DNA of 64,000 nt, taken from positions 558,001 through 622,000 of the forward strand of contig NZ_FZOT01000002.1 of assembly GCF_900188095.1 (NCBI RefSeq), written 5' to 3'. This stretch comes from Noviherbaspirillum humi. Its GTDB lineage: Bacteria; Pseudomonadota; Gammaproteobacteria; Burkholderiales; Burkholderiaceae_D. A program made the translations under genes and the position numbers. The notes beneath the pieces were generated by a model. The model was not told the DNA's origin and searched no databases. It saw only the letters and a list, made by a program, of their open reading frames with translations. Each line of letters opens with the position of its first letter. Position 1 is the stretch's first letter. Shown here piece by piece: positions 22,252-31,122 of the stretch.

Positions 22252-22920
22252 ATGCGCATACTGCTGGCGGAAGACGACCCCATGATCGGCGAAGGCGTGC
22301 GCACCTTCCTGCGCCAGGATGGCCATGCGGTGGACTGGGTGCGCGACGGCGCGGCCGCCGATGCGGCGCTCGCCACCGAGCATTTCGACCTGCTGCTGCT
22401 CGACCTCGGCCTGCCGCGCAGGGACGGCATCGAGGTGCTGCGCGCGCTGCGCGGGCGCGGCGCCGGCCTGCTGGTGATCGTGCTCACCGCCCGCGACGCG
22501 GTGGAGCAGCGGGTGCAGGGCCTCGATGCCGGCGCCGACGATTACCTGGTGAAGCCCTTCGACCTGGAGGAACTGGCGGCGCGCATCCGCTCCGCCCTGC
22601 GCCGCAGCGGCGGGAATGCGGCGCCGGAGATCGCGCTGCATGGCGTACGGATTCATCCCGCCACGCGCGAGGTCAGCCGCGACGGCAAGCCGGTGACGCT
22701 GTCGGCCCGCGAGTATGCGCTGGTGGAGGCGCTGGCGCAGCGTCCCGGCGCCATCCTATCGCGCGCCCAGCTGGAGGAGCGGCTGTACGGCTGGGGCGAG
22801 GAGGTGGAAAGCAATGCCGTCGAGGTCCACATCCACGGCATACGCCGCAAGCTCGGGACCGACTTCATCCAGAACGTGCGCGGCGTCGGCTGGTTCATCC
22901 CCAAGCCGGGGAAACCATGA
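22252..22920 (+). CDS. OmpR-family response regulator (QseB/PmrA-like)
   Basis: A 222-residue response regulator: receiver domain with acidic pocket EDD at 7-9, phospho-acceptor D51 (LLLLDLGLP) and the KPF lysine, then an OmpR/PhoB winged helix ending GVGWFIPKPGKP. QseB and PmrA share this architecture and length. An ATG at 22237 adds five residues; neither start has a strong ribosome site. It overlaps the kinase gene by four bases (ATGA). The CTTAAG-N5-CTTAAG site after the kinase gene fits the DNA site of this regulator group. Confidence 0.92.
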   Translation: MRILLAEDDPMIGEGVRTFLRQDGHAVDWVRDGAAADAALATEHFDLLLLDLGLPRRDGIEVLRALRGRGAGLLVIVLTARDAVEQRVQGLDAGADDYLVKPFDLEELAARIRSALRRSGGNAAPEIALHGVRIHPATREVSRDGKPVTLSAREYALVEALAQRPGAILSRAQLEERLYGWGEEVESNAVEVHIHGIRRKLGTDFIQNVRGVGWFIPKPGKP

Positions 22921-24257
22921 TGCAGTCGCTGCGCGCCCGCCTCTCCCTCTTCCTGCTGCTGTCCACCGTCGCGGCGGCGCTGGCCATCGGCCTGCTCACC
23001 TATCGCCAGACCCTGCAGCAGGCGGAAGACCTGTTCGACTATCAGCTGCGCCAGACCGCGCTGTCCCTGCGCGACCAGGGCGTGGCCGCCGGCCTGCCGC
23101 CCGGCTTCAACGGCGAGCAGGGCGAAGTGGTGGTGCAGATCTGGACCGCCAACGGCGCGGTGCTCTACCTGTCTCATCCCGGCAGCGCCTTGCCCGACCG
23201 GGCCACGCTCGGCTTCAGCGATGTCGATGCCGGCGGCCGCCGCTGGCGCGTCTACAGCTTCCTCTCCGGCGATAGGGTGATCCAGGTGGCGCAGCCGCGC
23301 GAGCTGCGGCGCGACCTGGCGGCGGCGGCCGCCTGGCGCAGCCTGCGGCCCTTGCTCCTGCTCGGGCCGCTGCTGGCGCTGCTGATCGGATGGCAGGTGA
23401 CGCTGGCGCTGCGGCCGCTGCAGCGCCTGGCGCGGGAAGTGAAGCAGCGTGATGCCGGCAGCCTGGAGCCGGTGGCCGCTGCCGGCCTGCCGAGCGAGAT
23501 CGCCCCGGTGGCGCAGGCGCTGAATGCGCTACTGTGGCGCCTGAAGGACGCCTTCGCCGCCCAGCGCGCCTTCATGGCCGACGCCGCCCATGAGCTGCGC
23601 TCGCCGCTCACGGCGCTGCGGGTGCAGCTGCAATTGCTGGAGCGGGCGCCGGACGAGTCGGCGCGGCGCGGCGCCCTGGCCCAGCTGCACCTCGGCGTGG
23701 AGCGCGCCGGCCGGCTGATCGAACAGCTGCTGCTGGCGGCGCGCAGCGAGGCCGACAGCACGCCGGCCATGGCGCCGGTGGACCTGGCGGAGCTGACGCG
23801 CCGGGTGATGGCGGAGGCCTTTCCGCTGGCGCAGCAGCGCCGCATCGGCCTCGATCTGGAGGCGCCCGACAGTCTGGTGCTGACCGGCGACCCGGAAGGC
23901 TTGCGGGCGGTGGTGCGCAATCTGTTCGACAACGCGCTGCGCTACACCCCGGAGGGCGGCGAGGTGCGCGGCCGGCTCGGCCAGGACGAAACGGGCGTGA
24001 CGCTGGCGGTGGAAGACTCCGGCCCCGGCATTCCCGAAGAAGAAAGGGACAAGGTGTTCCAGCGCTTCTACCGCGGCCAGAGCGCCGCGCCGGGCGGCAG
24101 CGGCCTCGGCCTGTCCATCGTGCGCAGCATTGCCGAACGCCATCATGCCGATGTGCGCCTGGGCCGCTCCGCACTGGGCGGGCTGAAGGCGGAAGTGCGA
24201 TTTCCCCTCGAATCGGCCGCCGCCGCGCCGGACTCCGCCACCGCCAGCCTGCCTTAA
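22917..24257 (+). CDS. Sensor histidine kinase (QseC/PmrB-like)
   Basis: A 446-residue membrane kinase: an N-terminal transmembrane helix at about 10-28, a periplasmic sensor of about 110 residues, a second helix near 145-165, HAMP, then the HisKA box with phospho-acceptor H225 (DAAHELRSPLTALR) and a HATPase domain with NLFDNALRY (N box), EDSGPGIP (G1) and GSGLGLSIV (G2). Its ligand is not predictable. It overlaps the response regulator and its stop codon is embedded in the direct repeat before the protease gene. Confidence 0.93.
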   Translation: MMQSLRARLSLFLLLSTVAAALAIGLLTYRQTLQQAEDLFDYQLRQTALSLRDQGVAAGLPPGFNGEQGEVVVQIWTANGAVLYLSHPGSALPDRATLGFSDVDAGGRRWRVYSFLSGDRVIQVAQPRELRRDLAAAAAWRSLRPLLLLGPLLALLIGWQVTLALRPLQRLAREVKQRDAGSLEPVAAAGLPSEIAPVAQALNALLWRLKDAFAAQRAFMADAAHELRSPLTALRVQLQLLERAPDESARRGALAQLHLGVERAGRLIEQLLLAARSEADSTPAMAPVDLAELTRRVMAEAFPLAQQRRIGLDLEAPDSLVLTGDPEGLRAVVRNLFDNALRYTPEGGEVRGRLGQDETGVTLAVEDSGPGIPEEERDKVFQRFYRGQSAAPGGSGLGLSIVRSIAERHHADVRLGRSALGGLKAEVRFPLESAAAAPDSATASLP

Positions 24258-24269
24258 GTCTTCCTTAAG
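24253..24269 (+). promoter_or_regulatory. PmrA/QseB-type direct repeat upstream of the protease gene
   Basis: CTTAAG-TCTTC-CTTAAG: two identical hexamers, 11 bases apart start to start, 56 bases before the protease ATG. The known PmrA box is a tandem (C/T)TTAA(T/G) with five bases between. The first hexamer overlaps the kinase stop codon. It is a good candidate site for the response regulator encoded just upstream. Confidence 0.6.
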
Positions 24270-24324
24270 TCTTCCCTCCTAGACTGCCAAGCATACCGAT
24301 TCGCTTGCTCTCGAAAGGAAAGCC

Positions 24325-25800
24325 ATGAAGATCAAATCCATTCCCCTGGCGCTGGCTGCCGCCGGCATCATCATCGGCGCCGGCAGCGCCGGCGCGGCCG
24401 GCTGGAAGCCGTCGGACTGGTTCCAGGCCAAGACCGCCCTCGCCTCGCCCGCGCCCCAGGCGGCCGCACAGCCGGCTGCGACTGACGCGATCGCGCCGAT
24501 GAGCGCGCCGAACTACCGGGCCATCGTGCAGCGCTTCGGTCCGGCGGTGGTCGGCATCAATACCGAGGGCCATGTGAAGGCGGCGCGGCGCCTGCCCGAT
24601 GCCGATGACGACGATCCCTTCTCCCAGTTCTTCGGCATGCCGGCGCCGCGCGGACGCGGCCCGCAGGCCGAGGTGCCGGTGATGGGCCAGGGCTCCGGCT
24701 TCATCATCGACGGCAGCGGCCTGATCCTGACCAATGCCCATGTGGTGGCGGATGCCGACGAGGTGACGGTGAAGCTGAGCGACCGGCGCGAATTCAAGGC
24801 CAAGGTGCTGGGCAGCGACAGGCAGACCGACGTCGCGGTGCTGAAGATCAATGCCGACAACCTGCCGGTGGTGCGCCTCGGCGATCCGCGCCAGCTGCAG
24901 GTCGGCGACTATGTGCTGGCCATCGGCTCGCCGTTCGGCTTCGAGCAGAGCGCCACCTCCGGCATCGTCAGCGCCAAGGGACGCTCCCTGCCGGGCGACG
25001 CCTACGTGCCCTTCATCCAGACCGACGTCGCCGTCAATCCCGGCAACTCGGGCGGCCCGCTGTTCGACGCCGCCGGCAACGTGGTCGGCATCAACTCGCA
25101 GATCTACAGCCGTACCGGCGGTTACATGGGCGTGTCCTTCTCCATTCCGATCGACGTCGCGCTCAAGGTGAAGGACCAGATCGTCTCCACCGGCAAGGTC
25201 CGCCATGCCCGCCTCGGCGTGACGGTGCAGGACGTGAACCAGCCGCTGGCCGATTCCTTCAAGCTGAGCCAGCCGGGCGGCGCCCTGGTGTCCAGCGTAT
25301 CCCCCGGCAGCGCCGCCGCCAAGGCCGGCCTGCAGCCGGGCGACGTGGTGCTGAAGTTCAATGACCGGCCGATCGACCGCTCCGGCGACCTGTCGGCCCT
25401 GGTCGGGATGTCGGCGCCGGGCGACAAGGCGCGGCTGGAAGTCTGGCGCGGCGGCAAGAACGTCGAGCTGAACGCGACCCTGGCCGGCGCCAGCGACCAG
25501 GTAGCCGCCGCCGACAACCAGGATGGCGCCGCGCCCCAGGGCCGGCTCGGCGTGGCGGTGCGGCCGCTGACGCCGGAGGAAGGCCGCCAGGCCAAGCTCG
25601 CTTCCGGCCTAGTGATCGAGCAGGCCAGCGGCCCAGCGGCGCGCGCCGGCCTGGCGGCGGGCGACATCATCGTCTCCGTCAACGGCGCGCCGGTGAACAA
25701 CCCGGGCGAGCTGCAGCGCATGGTGGCGAAGGAGAAGCAGCTGGCGGTGCTGGTGCAGCGCGGCGATGCGCGCATCTTCGTGCCGGTGCGGCTCGGATAA
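24325..25800 (+). CDS. Periplasmic serine protease of the DegP/DegQ (Do) family
   Basis: A 491-residue HtrA protease. A signal peptide (residues 1-25, ending AGAAG) is followed by a trypsin-like domain with catalytic H139 (TNAHVV), D169 (TDVAVLKI) and S242 (GNSGGPLF), then two PDZ domains (about 300-390 and 410-490). It degrades or refolds damaged envelope proteins. A ribosome site (gaaagg) precedes the ATG. Its position after the two-component genes with a PmrA-type repeat between suggests control by that system. Confidence 0.94.
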   Translation: MKIKSIPLALAAAGIIIGAGSAGAAGWKPSDWFQAKTALASPAPQAAAQPAATDAIAPMSAPNYRAIVQRFGPAVVGINTEGHVKAARRLPDADDDDPFSQFFGMPAPRGRGPQAEVPVMGQGSGFIIDGSGLILTNAHVVADADEVTVKLSDRREFKAKVLGSDRQTDVAVLKINADNLPVVRLGDPRQLQVGDYVLAIGSPFGFEQSATSGIVSAKGRSLPGDAYVPFIQTDVAVNPGNSGGPLFDAAGNVVGINSQIYSRTGGYMGVSFSIPIDVALKVKDQIVSTGKVRHARLGVTVQDVNQPLADSFKLSQPGGALVSSVSPGSAAAKAGLQPGDVVLKFNDRPIDRSGDLSALVGMSAPGDKARLEVWRGGKNVELNATLAGASDQVAAADNQDGAAPQGRLGVAVRPLTPEEGRQAKLASGLVIEQASGPAARAGLAAGDIIVSVNGAPVNNPGELQRMVAKEKQLAVLVQRGDARIFVPVRLG

Positions 25801-25819
25801 GATCAGCCTTCGACCGAAT

Positions 25820-25845
25820 GAGGCCGCAGCCCGCGGCCTCGTTTT
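25820..25845 (+). terminator. Intrinsic terminator after the protease gene
   Basis: An 8-bp stem GAGGCCGC/GCGGCCTC with loop AGCCC is followed by gtttt, 20 bases past the stop. The convergent cbpM gene ends 20 bases further on; the reverse side has only a short A-run. Confidence 0.75.
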
Positions 25846-25864
25846 CCCGCGATCATATCCCCCG

Positions 25865-26158
25865 TCATTTTCCCTTCAGCGCCTGCTCCAGTTCCTCGAT
25901 ACGGCGCAGCAGCACGAGCGCCAGCGCCAGGCCGTTGCGGTCGAGCTGGAAGTCGTCGCGCAGGCGGCGCGCCCGGCGCACCGTCACCACGTGGTGCAGG
26001 TGGAAGGCCTGCGCCGATTCGTCGGCGGCGTCGAGGATGCCGCTCTGCACTAGGTCGGCCACTTCCTCCAGCGACAGGCCGGAGACTTCCGCCAGATGAT
26101 CGATGCTGCAGGTGCCGGCATCGTTGAGCCAGACCGATTCGGTGACCGTGAGCTTCAT
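25865..26158 (-). CDS. cbpM: Chaperone modulatory protein CbpM
   Basis: A 97-residue MerR-like helical protein. CbpM binds the J domain of CbpA and restrains its co-chaperone and DNA-binding activity. The pattern of an N-terminal strand ([11 protein letters not shown]), helix-turn-helix-like segment and a C-terminal leucine-rich helix ([18 protein letters not shown]) fits. It overlaps the end of cbpA by four bases, the conserved cbpA-cbpM arrangement. Confidence 0.88.
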   Translation of the reverse strand: MKLTVTESVWLNDAGTCSIDHLAEVSGLSLEEVADLVQSGILDAADESAQAFHLHHVVTVRRARRLRDDFQLDRNGLALALVLLRRIEELEQALKGK

Positions 26159-27141
26159 GCCTTGCCTCCGCCAAACGCTGTCTTGAAGCGGCCGCGCGGA
26201 TCGAATGCCGATGCCGTCTTCAGTTGTTCATACGTCTGCTTTTCCTGCGCCGACACCGTCTTCGGCACCTCGATCTTCACCACCGCATAGAGGTCGCCCG
26301 GCGTGCCGTTCGGCGCCGGCAGGCCGCGTCCGGACAGGCGCAGCTTCTGGCCGGCGGTGGTGCCGGGCCGGATGACGAGCTCCACCGGACCGGCCAGGGT
26401 CGGGATCTGCACCGTGCCGCCCAGCACCGCTTCCCACGGCGCCAGCGGCAGCTCGATGGTCAGGTCGCGGCCTTCCACCTTGTACCAGGGATGCGGGATG
26501 ATCTTCAGCGCAATGTAGAGGTCGCCCGCCTTGCCGCCGTTCAAGCCCTGGCCGCCCTTGCGCGCCAGCCGCAGCCGCTGGCCGTCGATCGCGCCTTTGG
26601 GCACGGTGACGCGGAAGGTGCGCGGCACCCGGTGCAGCAGCCCCTGCGCATCGTACTCCGGCAGTTCCAGCCGCACGTCGATCTCGGCGCCGGAAAAGCT
26701 CTGCTCCAGCGTGATCGGCTCCACCACCTCGTAATCCTGGCCCGGCATCGCGAAATGCTGCCGTCCGCGCGTGCCGCCGGCGCCGCCTCCGCGCCGGCCG
26801 GCGGAGAAAGCGGAAAGAATGTCGGCCAGGTCGACGTCCTCGAATGCGCCCTCGCCGGCGTGGAAATGCTGCTGCCAGTCGGGCGGCGGGGTGAAGTCGG
26901 CGCCGGCGCCCACGCCCTGCCGGTTGAGGCTGTCGCGCAGCTGGTCGTACTCCTGGCGCTTGTCGGCATCCTTCAAGGTGCCGTAGGCCTCGGCGATGTC
27001 CTTGAATTTCTCCTCGCCGGCCGGGTCCTTGGAGATGTCGGGATGGTACTTGTGCGCCAGCTTGCGGTAAGCCTGCTTGATCTGGTCCGGCGTGGCCGAC
27101 GCGTCCACGCCAAGAATGTCGTAGTAATCCTTGAATTTCAT
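26155..27141 (-). CDS. cbpA: DnaJ-like co-chaperone CbpA
   Basis: A 328-residue type B J-domain protein: J domain at 1-70 ([13 protein letters not shown] in [10 protein letters not shown]), a Gly-rich linker (about 110-150), and two C-terminal substrate-binding domains without the DnaJ zinc finger. It works with DnaK and, in E. coli, binds curved DNA in stationary phase. It is translationally coupled to cbpM. Confidence 0.93.
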   Translation of the reverse strand: MKFKDYYDILGVDASATPDQIKQAYRKLAHKYHPDISKDPAGEEKFKDIAEAYGTLKDADKRQEYDQLRDSLNRQGVGAGADFTPPPDWQQHFHAGEGAFEDVDLADILSAFSAGRRGGGAGGTRGRQHFAMPGQDYEVVEPITLEQSFSGAEIDVRLELPEYDAQGLLHRVPRTFRVTVPKGAIDGQRLRLARKGGQGLNGGKAGDLYIALKIIPHPWYKVEGRDLTIELPLAPWEAVLGGTVQIPTLAGPVELVIRPGTTAGQKLRLSGRGLPAPNGTPGDLYAVVKIEVPKTVSAQEKQTYEQLKTASAFDPRGRFKTAFGGGKA

Positions 27142-27485
27142 GGAGGTCCTGTCAGAAATCGATAACGGTTAGACCCAATATAGGGCCTGATCGCGCCGTG
27201 CCAACCGGACAGGAGGTTCCGGCTCGAGTGCATCAAGCAACCGATTGCCGCCGGAAAACCTCAGCCCGCCGGATGCGGAAATTCCCAGCCCGCCGCCATC
27301 GTCCCGGACGCAGCGCGGCGCATGGCTGCCGACCTCGCCGGCCTTGTCGACGAAGATCACGTCGATGCCCTTCATCTCCCGCGCCAGCGAAACGGCGCCT
27401 GCGCCGAAGGGAAGGAGTTCATGCCGAGGGCGAGAGTCCGCATGCAGGAAGCGCGGTTGCAGCAACCCCTCGTTCACCTGAATCC
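27142..27485. other. Gap of 344 bases without a recognised gene
   Basis: Between the cbpA start and the beta-propeller stop. One minus-strand frame stays open to 27169 with a stretch including MKGIDVIFVDKAGEVG, but it matches no family I know and overlaps the beta-propeller gene in another frame. It could be a decayed gene. No hairpin with a T-run was seen. Confidence 0.5.
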
Positions 27486-28430
27486 TCACCTCACCACCAC
27501 CCCCCAGGGCAACTCCCCCACCGGCACTTCCTTCACCACCTGGTTGCTCCGCGTATCGATCACCGACACCGAATTCGAGCGGCCGTTGGCGACGTACAGC
27601 TTCCCGCCGTCCGGCGAGATATCCATGTTCCACGGCCGCTTGCCGACCGGGACCGTGGCCAGGACCTGATTGCTGGCGGCGTCGATCGCCGACACCGTGC
27701 CGTCCTTGCCGTTGGAAACGAACACCCGCCTGCCGTCCGGCGCCACCGTCACGCCGTTGGAGAAATTGCCGGCCTTGATCTGCGCCGCGACCTTCTGCGC
27801 CGGCACGTCGATCACGTAGACGGTGCTGGCGATCTCGGCGGCGACGAAGGCCTTGCTGCCGTCCGGCAGGAAGCCGATGCCGCGCGGCCGGTCGCCGAGG
27901 GTGATGGACTTGACCTGCTCGCGCCTGGCCACATCAACGATGTCGATGGAATCGGCCTCCTCGGCACTGACGTAGAGCCACTTGCCGTCCGGGCTGAACA
28001 CCGCATGCTCCGGGTTCTTGCCCTGGGTCTTGACGCTGAAGGCCTTCTTGTTGGTCGCGGTGGAGACGAAGGTCACGCTGTTGCTGACTTCGCTCGCCGC
28101 CACCACCCAGTCGCCGGCGGGCGAGATGCTCACGCCTTCCGGCGATTCGCCCAGGTCGATCCGCTCCACCACCTCGCCCTGGTCGGCATCGATCACCAGC
28201 AGCGCATTGCTGGTCTGGTCGCTGACGTAGATGCGCTTGCCGTCCTTGCTGGCGGTGATGCCGCGCGGCTTCTTGCCGGCGGGGATGGTCTTCACCACCG
28301 CGTCGGTGGCGACGTCGATCACCGATACCGTGCCGGATTTCTCGTTCGGCACGTAGGCGAAGGGCGCGGCGCACGCGCCGGCTGCCGCGCCGGCCAGCGC
28401 AGCGGCCAGGAGGATGGGTTTGAGTGTCAT
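27486..28430 (-). CDS. YVTN-family beta-propeller protein (YncE-like)
   Basis: A 314-residue secreted protein: signal peptide ending CAA at about residue 22, then about seven repeats of roughly 42 residues, each with a FVSN/YVSD/YVAN-type strand and VIDVA-type strand (VSVIDVATDAVV, LLVIDADQGEVV, VSVIDTRSNQVV). This is the YVTN beta-propeller fold of E. coli YncE and of PQQ-catabolism-associated propellers. It lies 61 bases downstream of a TonB-dependent receptor on the same strand, so they are probably one operon. Its ligand is unknown; see the receptor entry. Confidence 0.88.
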   Translation of the reverse strand: MTLKPILLAAALAGAAAGACAAPFAYVPNEKSGTVSVIDVATDAVVKTIPAGKKPRGITASKDGKRIYVSDQTSNALLVIDADQGEVVERIDLGESPEGVSISPAGDWVVAASEVSNSVTFVSTATNKKAFSVKTQGKNPEHAVFSPDGKWLYVSAEEADSIDIVDVARREQVKSITLGDRPRGIGFLPDGSKAFVAAEIASTVYVIDVPAQKVAAQIKAGNFSNGVTVAPDGRRVFVSNGKDGTVSAIDAASNQVLATVPVGKRPWNMDISPDGGKLYVANGRSNSVSVIDTRSNQVVKEVPVGELPWGVVVR

Positions 28431-28491
28431 CGCGATGTCTCCATGCTTGTTGTTTCATGCGGCGGCAACGGCCAGCGCAGGCAAAAGCGCC

Positions 28492-30585
28492 TCAAAACTG
28501 CGTGCGCAGGCCGACGAACAGGCGGCGCCCGGCGGCCGGTTCGTAGAAGCGGCGGTTGCCGTCGTTGACGATGACCGAGCCGGCGTACTGGCGGTCGAAC
28601 ACATTGTCGAGGCGGCCGTACAGGAACATCCGCGACGGGCCGGCGCGGAATTCGTAGGCGCCGCGCAGGTTGAAAATCGCGTAGCCGGGCGCCGCCTCGC
28701 TGTTGATGTCATTGACGTAGACCTTGCTGTCGAGGCGCATCTCGGCGCCGACGGTGGCCTGCTGCGTCGGCTTGAATTCGACCTGGGTGGAAAGGCTATG
28801 CGCCGGCACGCCGGGCAGGCGATTGCCGGCGGCCACCGCACCGTTCTGCACATTGACGTAAGCCTTGCCGAACTGGGCATCGAGATAGGTATAGGCGACG
28901 CGGGTGCTCACCTGCCCCCAGCCGGATTGCAGCGACAGCTCCAGGCCGCGGCGCTTCACTTCGTCCACGTTCTGGTAGACGGTGCGGCCGTTCAGGGTGG
29001 ACAGCGGCACGATCTCGTCCTGGCTGGTGGCGTCGAACAGCGCCAGGTCGGCGACGTGGCGGCCGCTGCGGTATTTCGCGCCGATCTCGCCCTGCAGGCT
29101 GCGCGAGGCGCGCAGCGAGAGGTTGGGTCCGGGGCTGGCAGTGGCGGTGCTGCGATAAGCCGACTCGGCCAGGGTCGGCGTCTCGAAGCCGCGGCCGATG
29201 TTGCCGTAGAAATTGAGGTCCTCGCGCGCATACCAGACCAGGCCGAGCACCGGGCTGGTATTGCGGTAATCCACCGTGCCGTTGTTGACCGGGGTCAGGC
29301 GGTCGTCGATATTGAGCCGCACCCGGCTGCTGCGCACGCCGGCGCTGGCCTTCCACTGCGGCAGGAAGGTCCAGTCCAGCTGGCCGAAGAAGTCGGTGTT
29401 CTGCGCCTTGTCCAGCTCGCTGCGGCTGATCGCGCCCGGCGTGCCGTTGACGTTGTTGAAGCCGCGTCGCTCCTGGTCGAGGCGATCGGATTCCACGCCC
29501 ACCGTCCAGTTCAGCGGCATGCCGTTGACGCTGGTCTTGCGGGTCCAGCTGAGGCCGGCGCCGCCGTAGGAATTATCCAGGTCGACCACGCCGTTGGCCG
29601 CCAGCGCCAGGGTCTGGAACACCTGCCTCGTGCCGGCGTAGACGCGGGCATTGATGGTGTCGCTGGCCGACAGGCGCTGTTCCAGCACCACGCCGCCCTG
29701 GTGCTGGCGAATGGTCTTGCGTGTGTTGAAGGTGAGCGCCGGCTGCACCACCTGGCGCGGGTTCTGATCGAACTGCGCCCGGGTCAGGCCGAGCGGATCT
29801 TGTGCCAGCGGCTGGTCGAACACATTGAAGACCCCGGTGAGGGTGGTGTCGGACGAAGGCCTGGCCACCAGCTTCGCATTGAGCTGGTTGCGCCGCGCCG
29901 CGCTGTGGTCGCGGTAGCCGTCGGTGGCGTACTGCGACACATCGAGCAGGCCGCCGATCACATCATTGCCGCCGGCGATGCTGCCTTCGATCTGCGTCTG
30001 GTTGTAGCTGCCGGCGCCGGCGGAGGCGCCGAGATGCACCCGGCCGTCGGTGGGCGGATCGGCGGTGAATACCTGCACCACGCCGCCGGCCGCATTGCCG
30101 TACAGCTGGGCCACCGGGCCGCGCAGCACCTCGATGCGCTTGGCCGAGGTCAGGCTGGCGGTGGCGGCCTGGCCCTGGCCGTCGGGCTGGGTGGCGGGAA
30201 TGCCGTCGATCAGGATGCGCACCCCGCGCACGCCGAAGGTGGAGCGGGAGCCGAAGCCGCGCACCGAGATCTGCAGGTCCTGCGCATAGTTCTGCCGTTC
30301 GCGCGCCTGAATGCCGGGCACCACCGACAGCAGCTCCGACATGTTCACCAGCGGCGAACCGAGGCGCAGCGGATCGACCGGCACCGCGTCGATGGAGGCC
30401 GGCGTATCGAAGCGGCGCTGCTCGCTGCGGTTGGCGGTGACGACCACGTCTTCGAGCTGCTTGGGATTGGCATCGGCGTTTTGGGCCGCTGCGACGCCGG
30501 CGCAGCTCAGCGTCAGCAGGAACGCGGCGCCCTGCATGGTCGTCAGGATGGTGGGCTGGCCGGTTGCCGGCGTCGAAGTGCTCAT
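28492..30585 (-). CDS. TonB-dependent outer-membrane receptor (YncD/PqqU-like)
   Basis: A 697-residue receptor: signal peptide, a TonB box-like DVVVTA near residue 46, a plug domain with VRGFGSRSTFGVRGVRILIDGIP and TQPDGQGQ, VEVLRGP-type motif (IEVLRGPVAQLYGNAAGGVV), and a 22-strand barrel ending in an aromatic-x-F pattern (LRTQF). The FGVRG...DGIPATxPDGQGQ signature recalls E. coli YncD, now known as the PQQ receptor PqqU. The ATG at 30585 follows ggagacg. Pairing with a YncE-like propeller supports this. Iron-siderophore uptake is the alternative; no Fur box was seen. Confidence 0.85.
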   Translation of the reverse strand: MSTSTPATGQPTILTTMQGAAFLLTLSCAGVAAAQNADANPKQLEDVVVTANRSEQRRFDTPASIDAVPVDPLRLGSPLVNMSELLSVVPGIQARERQNYAQDLQISVRGFGSRSTFGVRGVRILIDGIPATQPDGQGQAATASLTSAKRIEVLRGPVAQLYGNAAGGVVQVFTADPPTDGRVHLGASAGAGSYNQTQIEGSIAGGNDVIGGLLDVSQYATDGYRDHSAARRNQLNAKLVARPSSDTTLTGVFNVFDQPLAQDPLGLTRAQFDQNPRQVVQPALTFNTRKTIRQHQGGVVLEQRLSASDTINARVYAGTRQVFQTLALAANGVVDLDNSYGGAGLSWTRKTSVNGMPLNWTVGVESDRLDQERRGFNNVNGTPGAISRSELDKAQNTDFFGQLDWTFLPQWKASAGVRSSRVRLNIDDRLTPVNNGTVDYRNTSPVLGLVWYAREDLNFYGNIGRGFETPTLAESAYRSTATASPGPNLSLRASRSLQGEIGAKYRSGRHVADLALFDATSQDEIVPLSTLNGRTVYQNVDEVKRRGLELSLQSGWGQVSTRVAYTYLDAQFGKAYVNVQNGAVAAGNRLPGVPAHSLSTQVEFKPTQQATVGAEMRLDSKVYVNDINSEAAPGYAIFNLRGAYEFRAGPSRMFLYGRLDNVFDRQYAGSVIVNDGNRRFYEPAAGRRLFVGLRTQF

Positions 30586-31122
30586 GAGTGTTGCGTCTCC
30601 CTGATGTTTTGTGATGCTCGCGCTGCCGGCGGGCAGCAAGGAGCATGCCGTCACGCTCGATGGCGCGGCGTCGTGGCAACGATTGTACCGGAGGCCACGC
30701 CTGTCGTTGACGGAGAGGGAACAAGCCGCAAAAGCTTATGCAGTCCGGTGCTCCATTTTGTGACAGTGCTGTTGAAGGCTGGTAGGCAACCCGACGCAAG
30801 CTTGATTTTTTTCAGCCTTTGCTCCCGCCAATGCACGATCCGCGTGTCGGCATGGAATTTCCGAAAAACGCGCTTCGGAGACGACCCGCCGGCCGCCATC
30901 GTGCGCCGTGCACAAGGCGCCGCTGGTGACGCATGCGTGGTACTGCATGGGGGTGGGTTTGGTGAAGCTGGAGCGGATCGAGGCAATTTCGACGTCGCTC
31001 TGCAGCGGAGGGAAGGTCGTGATGGGCTTGCATGCCTGACCGGCTCCGCCGGCGTGGAGCAGTGCTCCCTCCCACGACCGGGCCTCCATGCCCGGTTGGC
31101 TCCGCCGCCTGCTCCGTCCCAG
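30586..31122. other. Gap of 537 bases: receptor leader, degenerate repeat, no gene recognised
   Basis: On the minus strand a TACAAT at 30687-30682 could be the -10 of the receptor gene. At about 31036-31075 the sequence (accggctccgccggcg, tggagcagtgctccc) resembles part of the 123-bp repeat unit at 13 kb (accggcttcgcaggcg, cggagcggtgctccg). Short open frames here have no family resemblance or ribosome sites. Confidence 0.45.

Noticed and set aside
27169..27633. 154-codon minus-strand frame downstream of the propeller gene
   Set aside because: Half of it overlaps the propeller in another frame and no family matches; left as a gap note.
30586..30860. Cobalamin riboswitch upstream of the TonB-dependent receptor
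   Set aside because: No B12-box-like sequence was found in the leader on the receptor strand.
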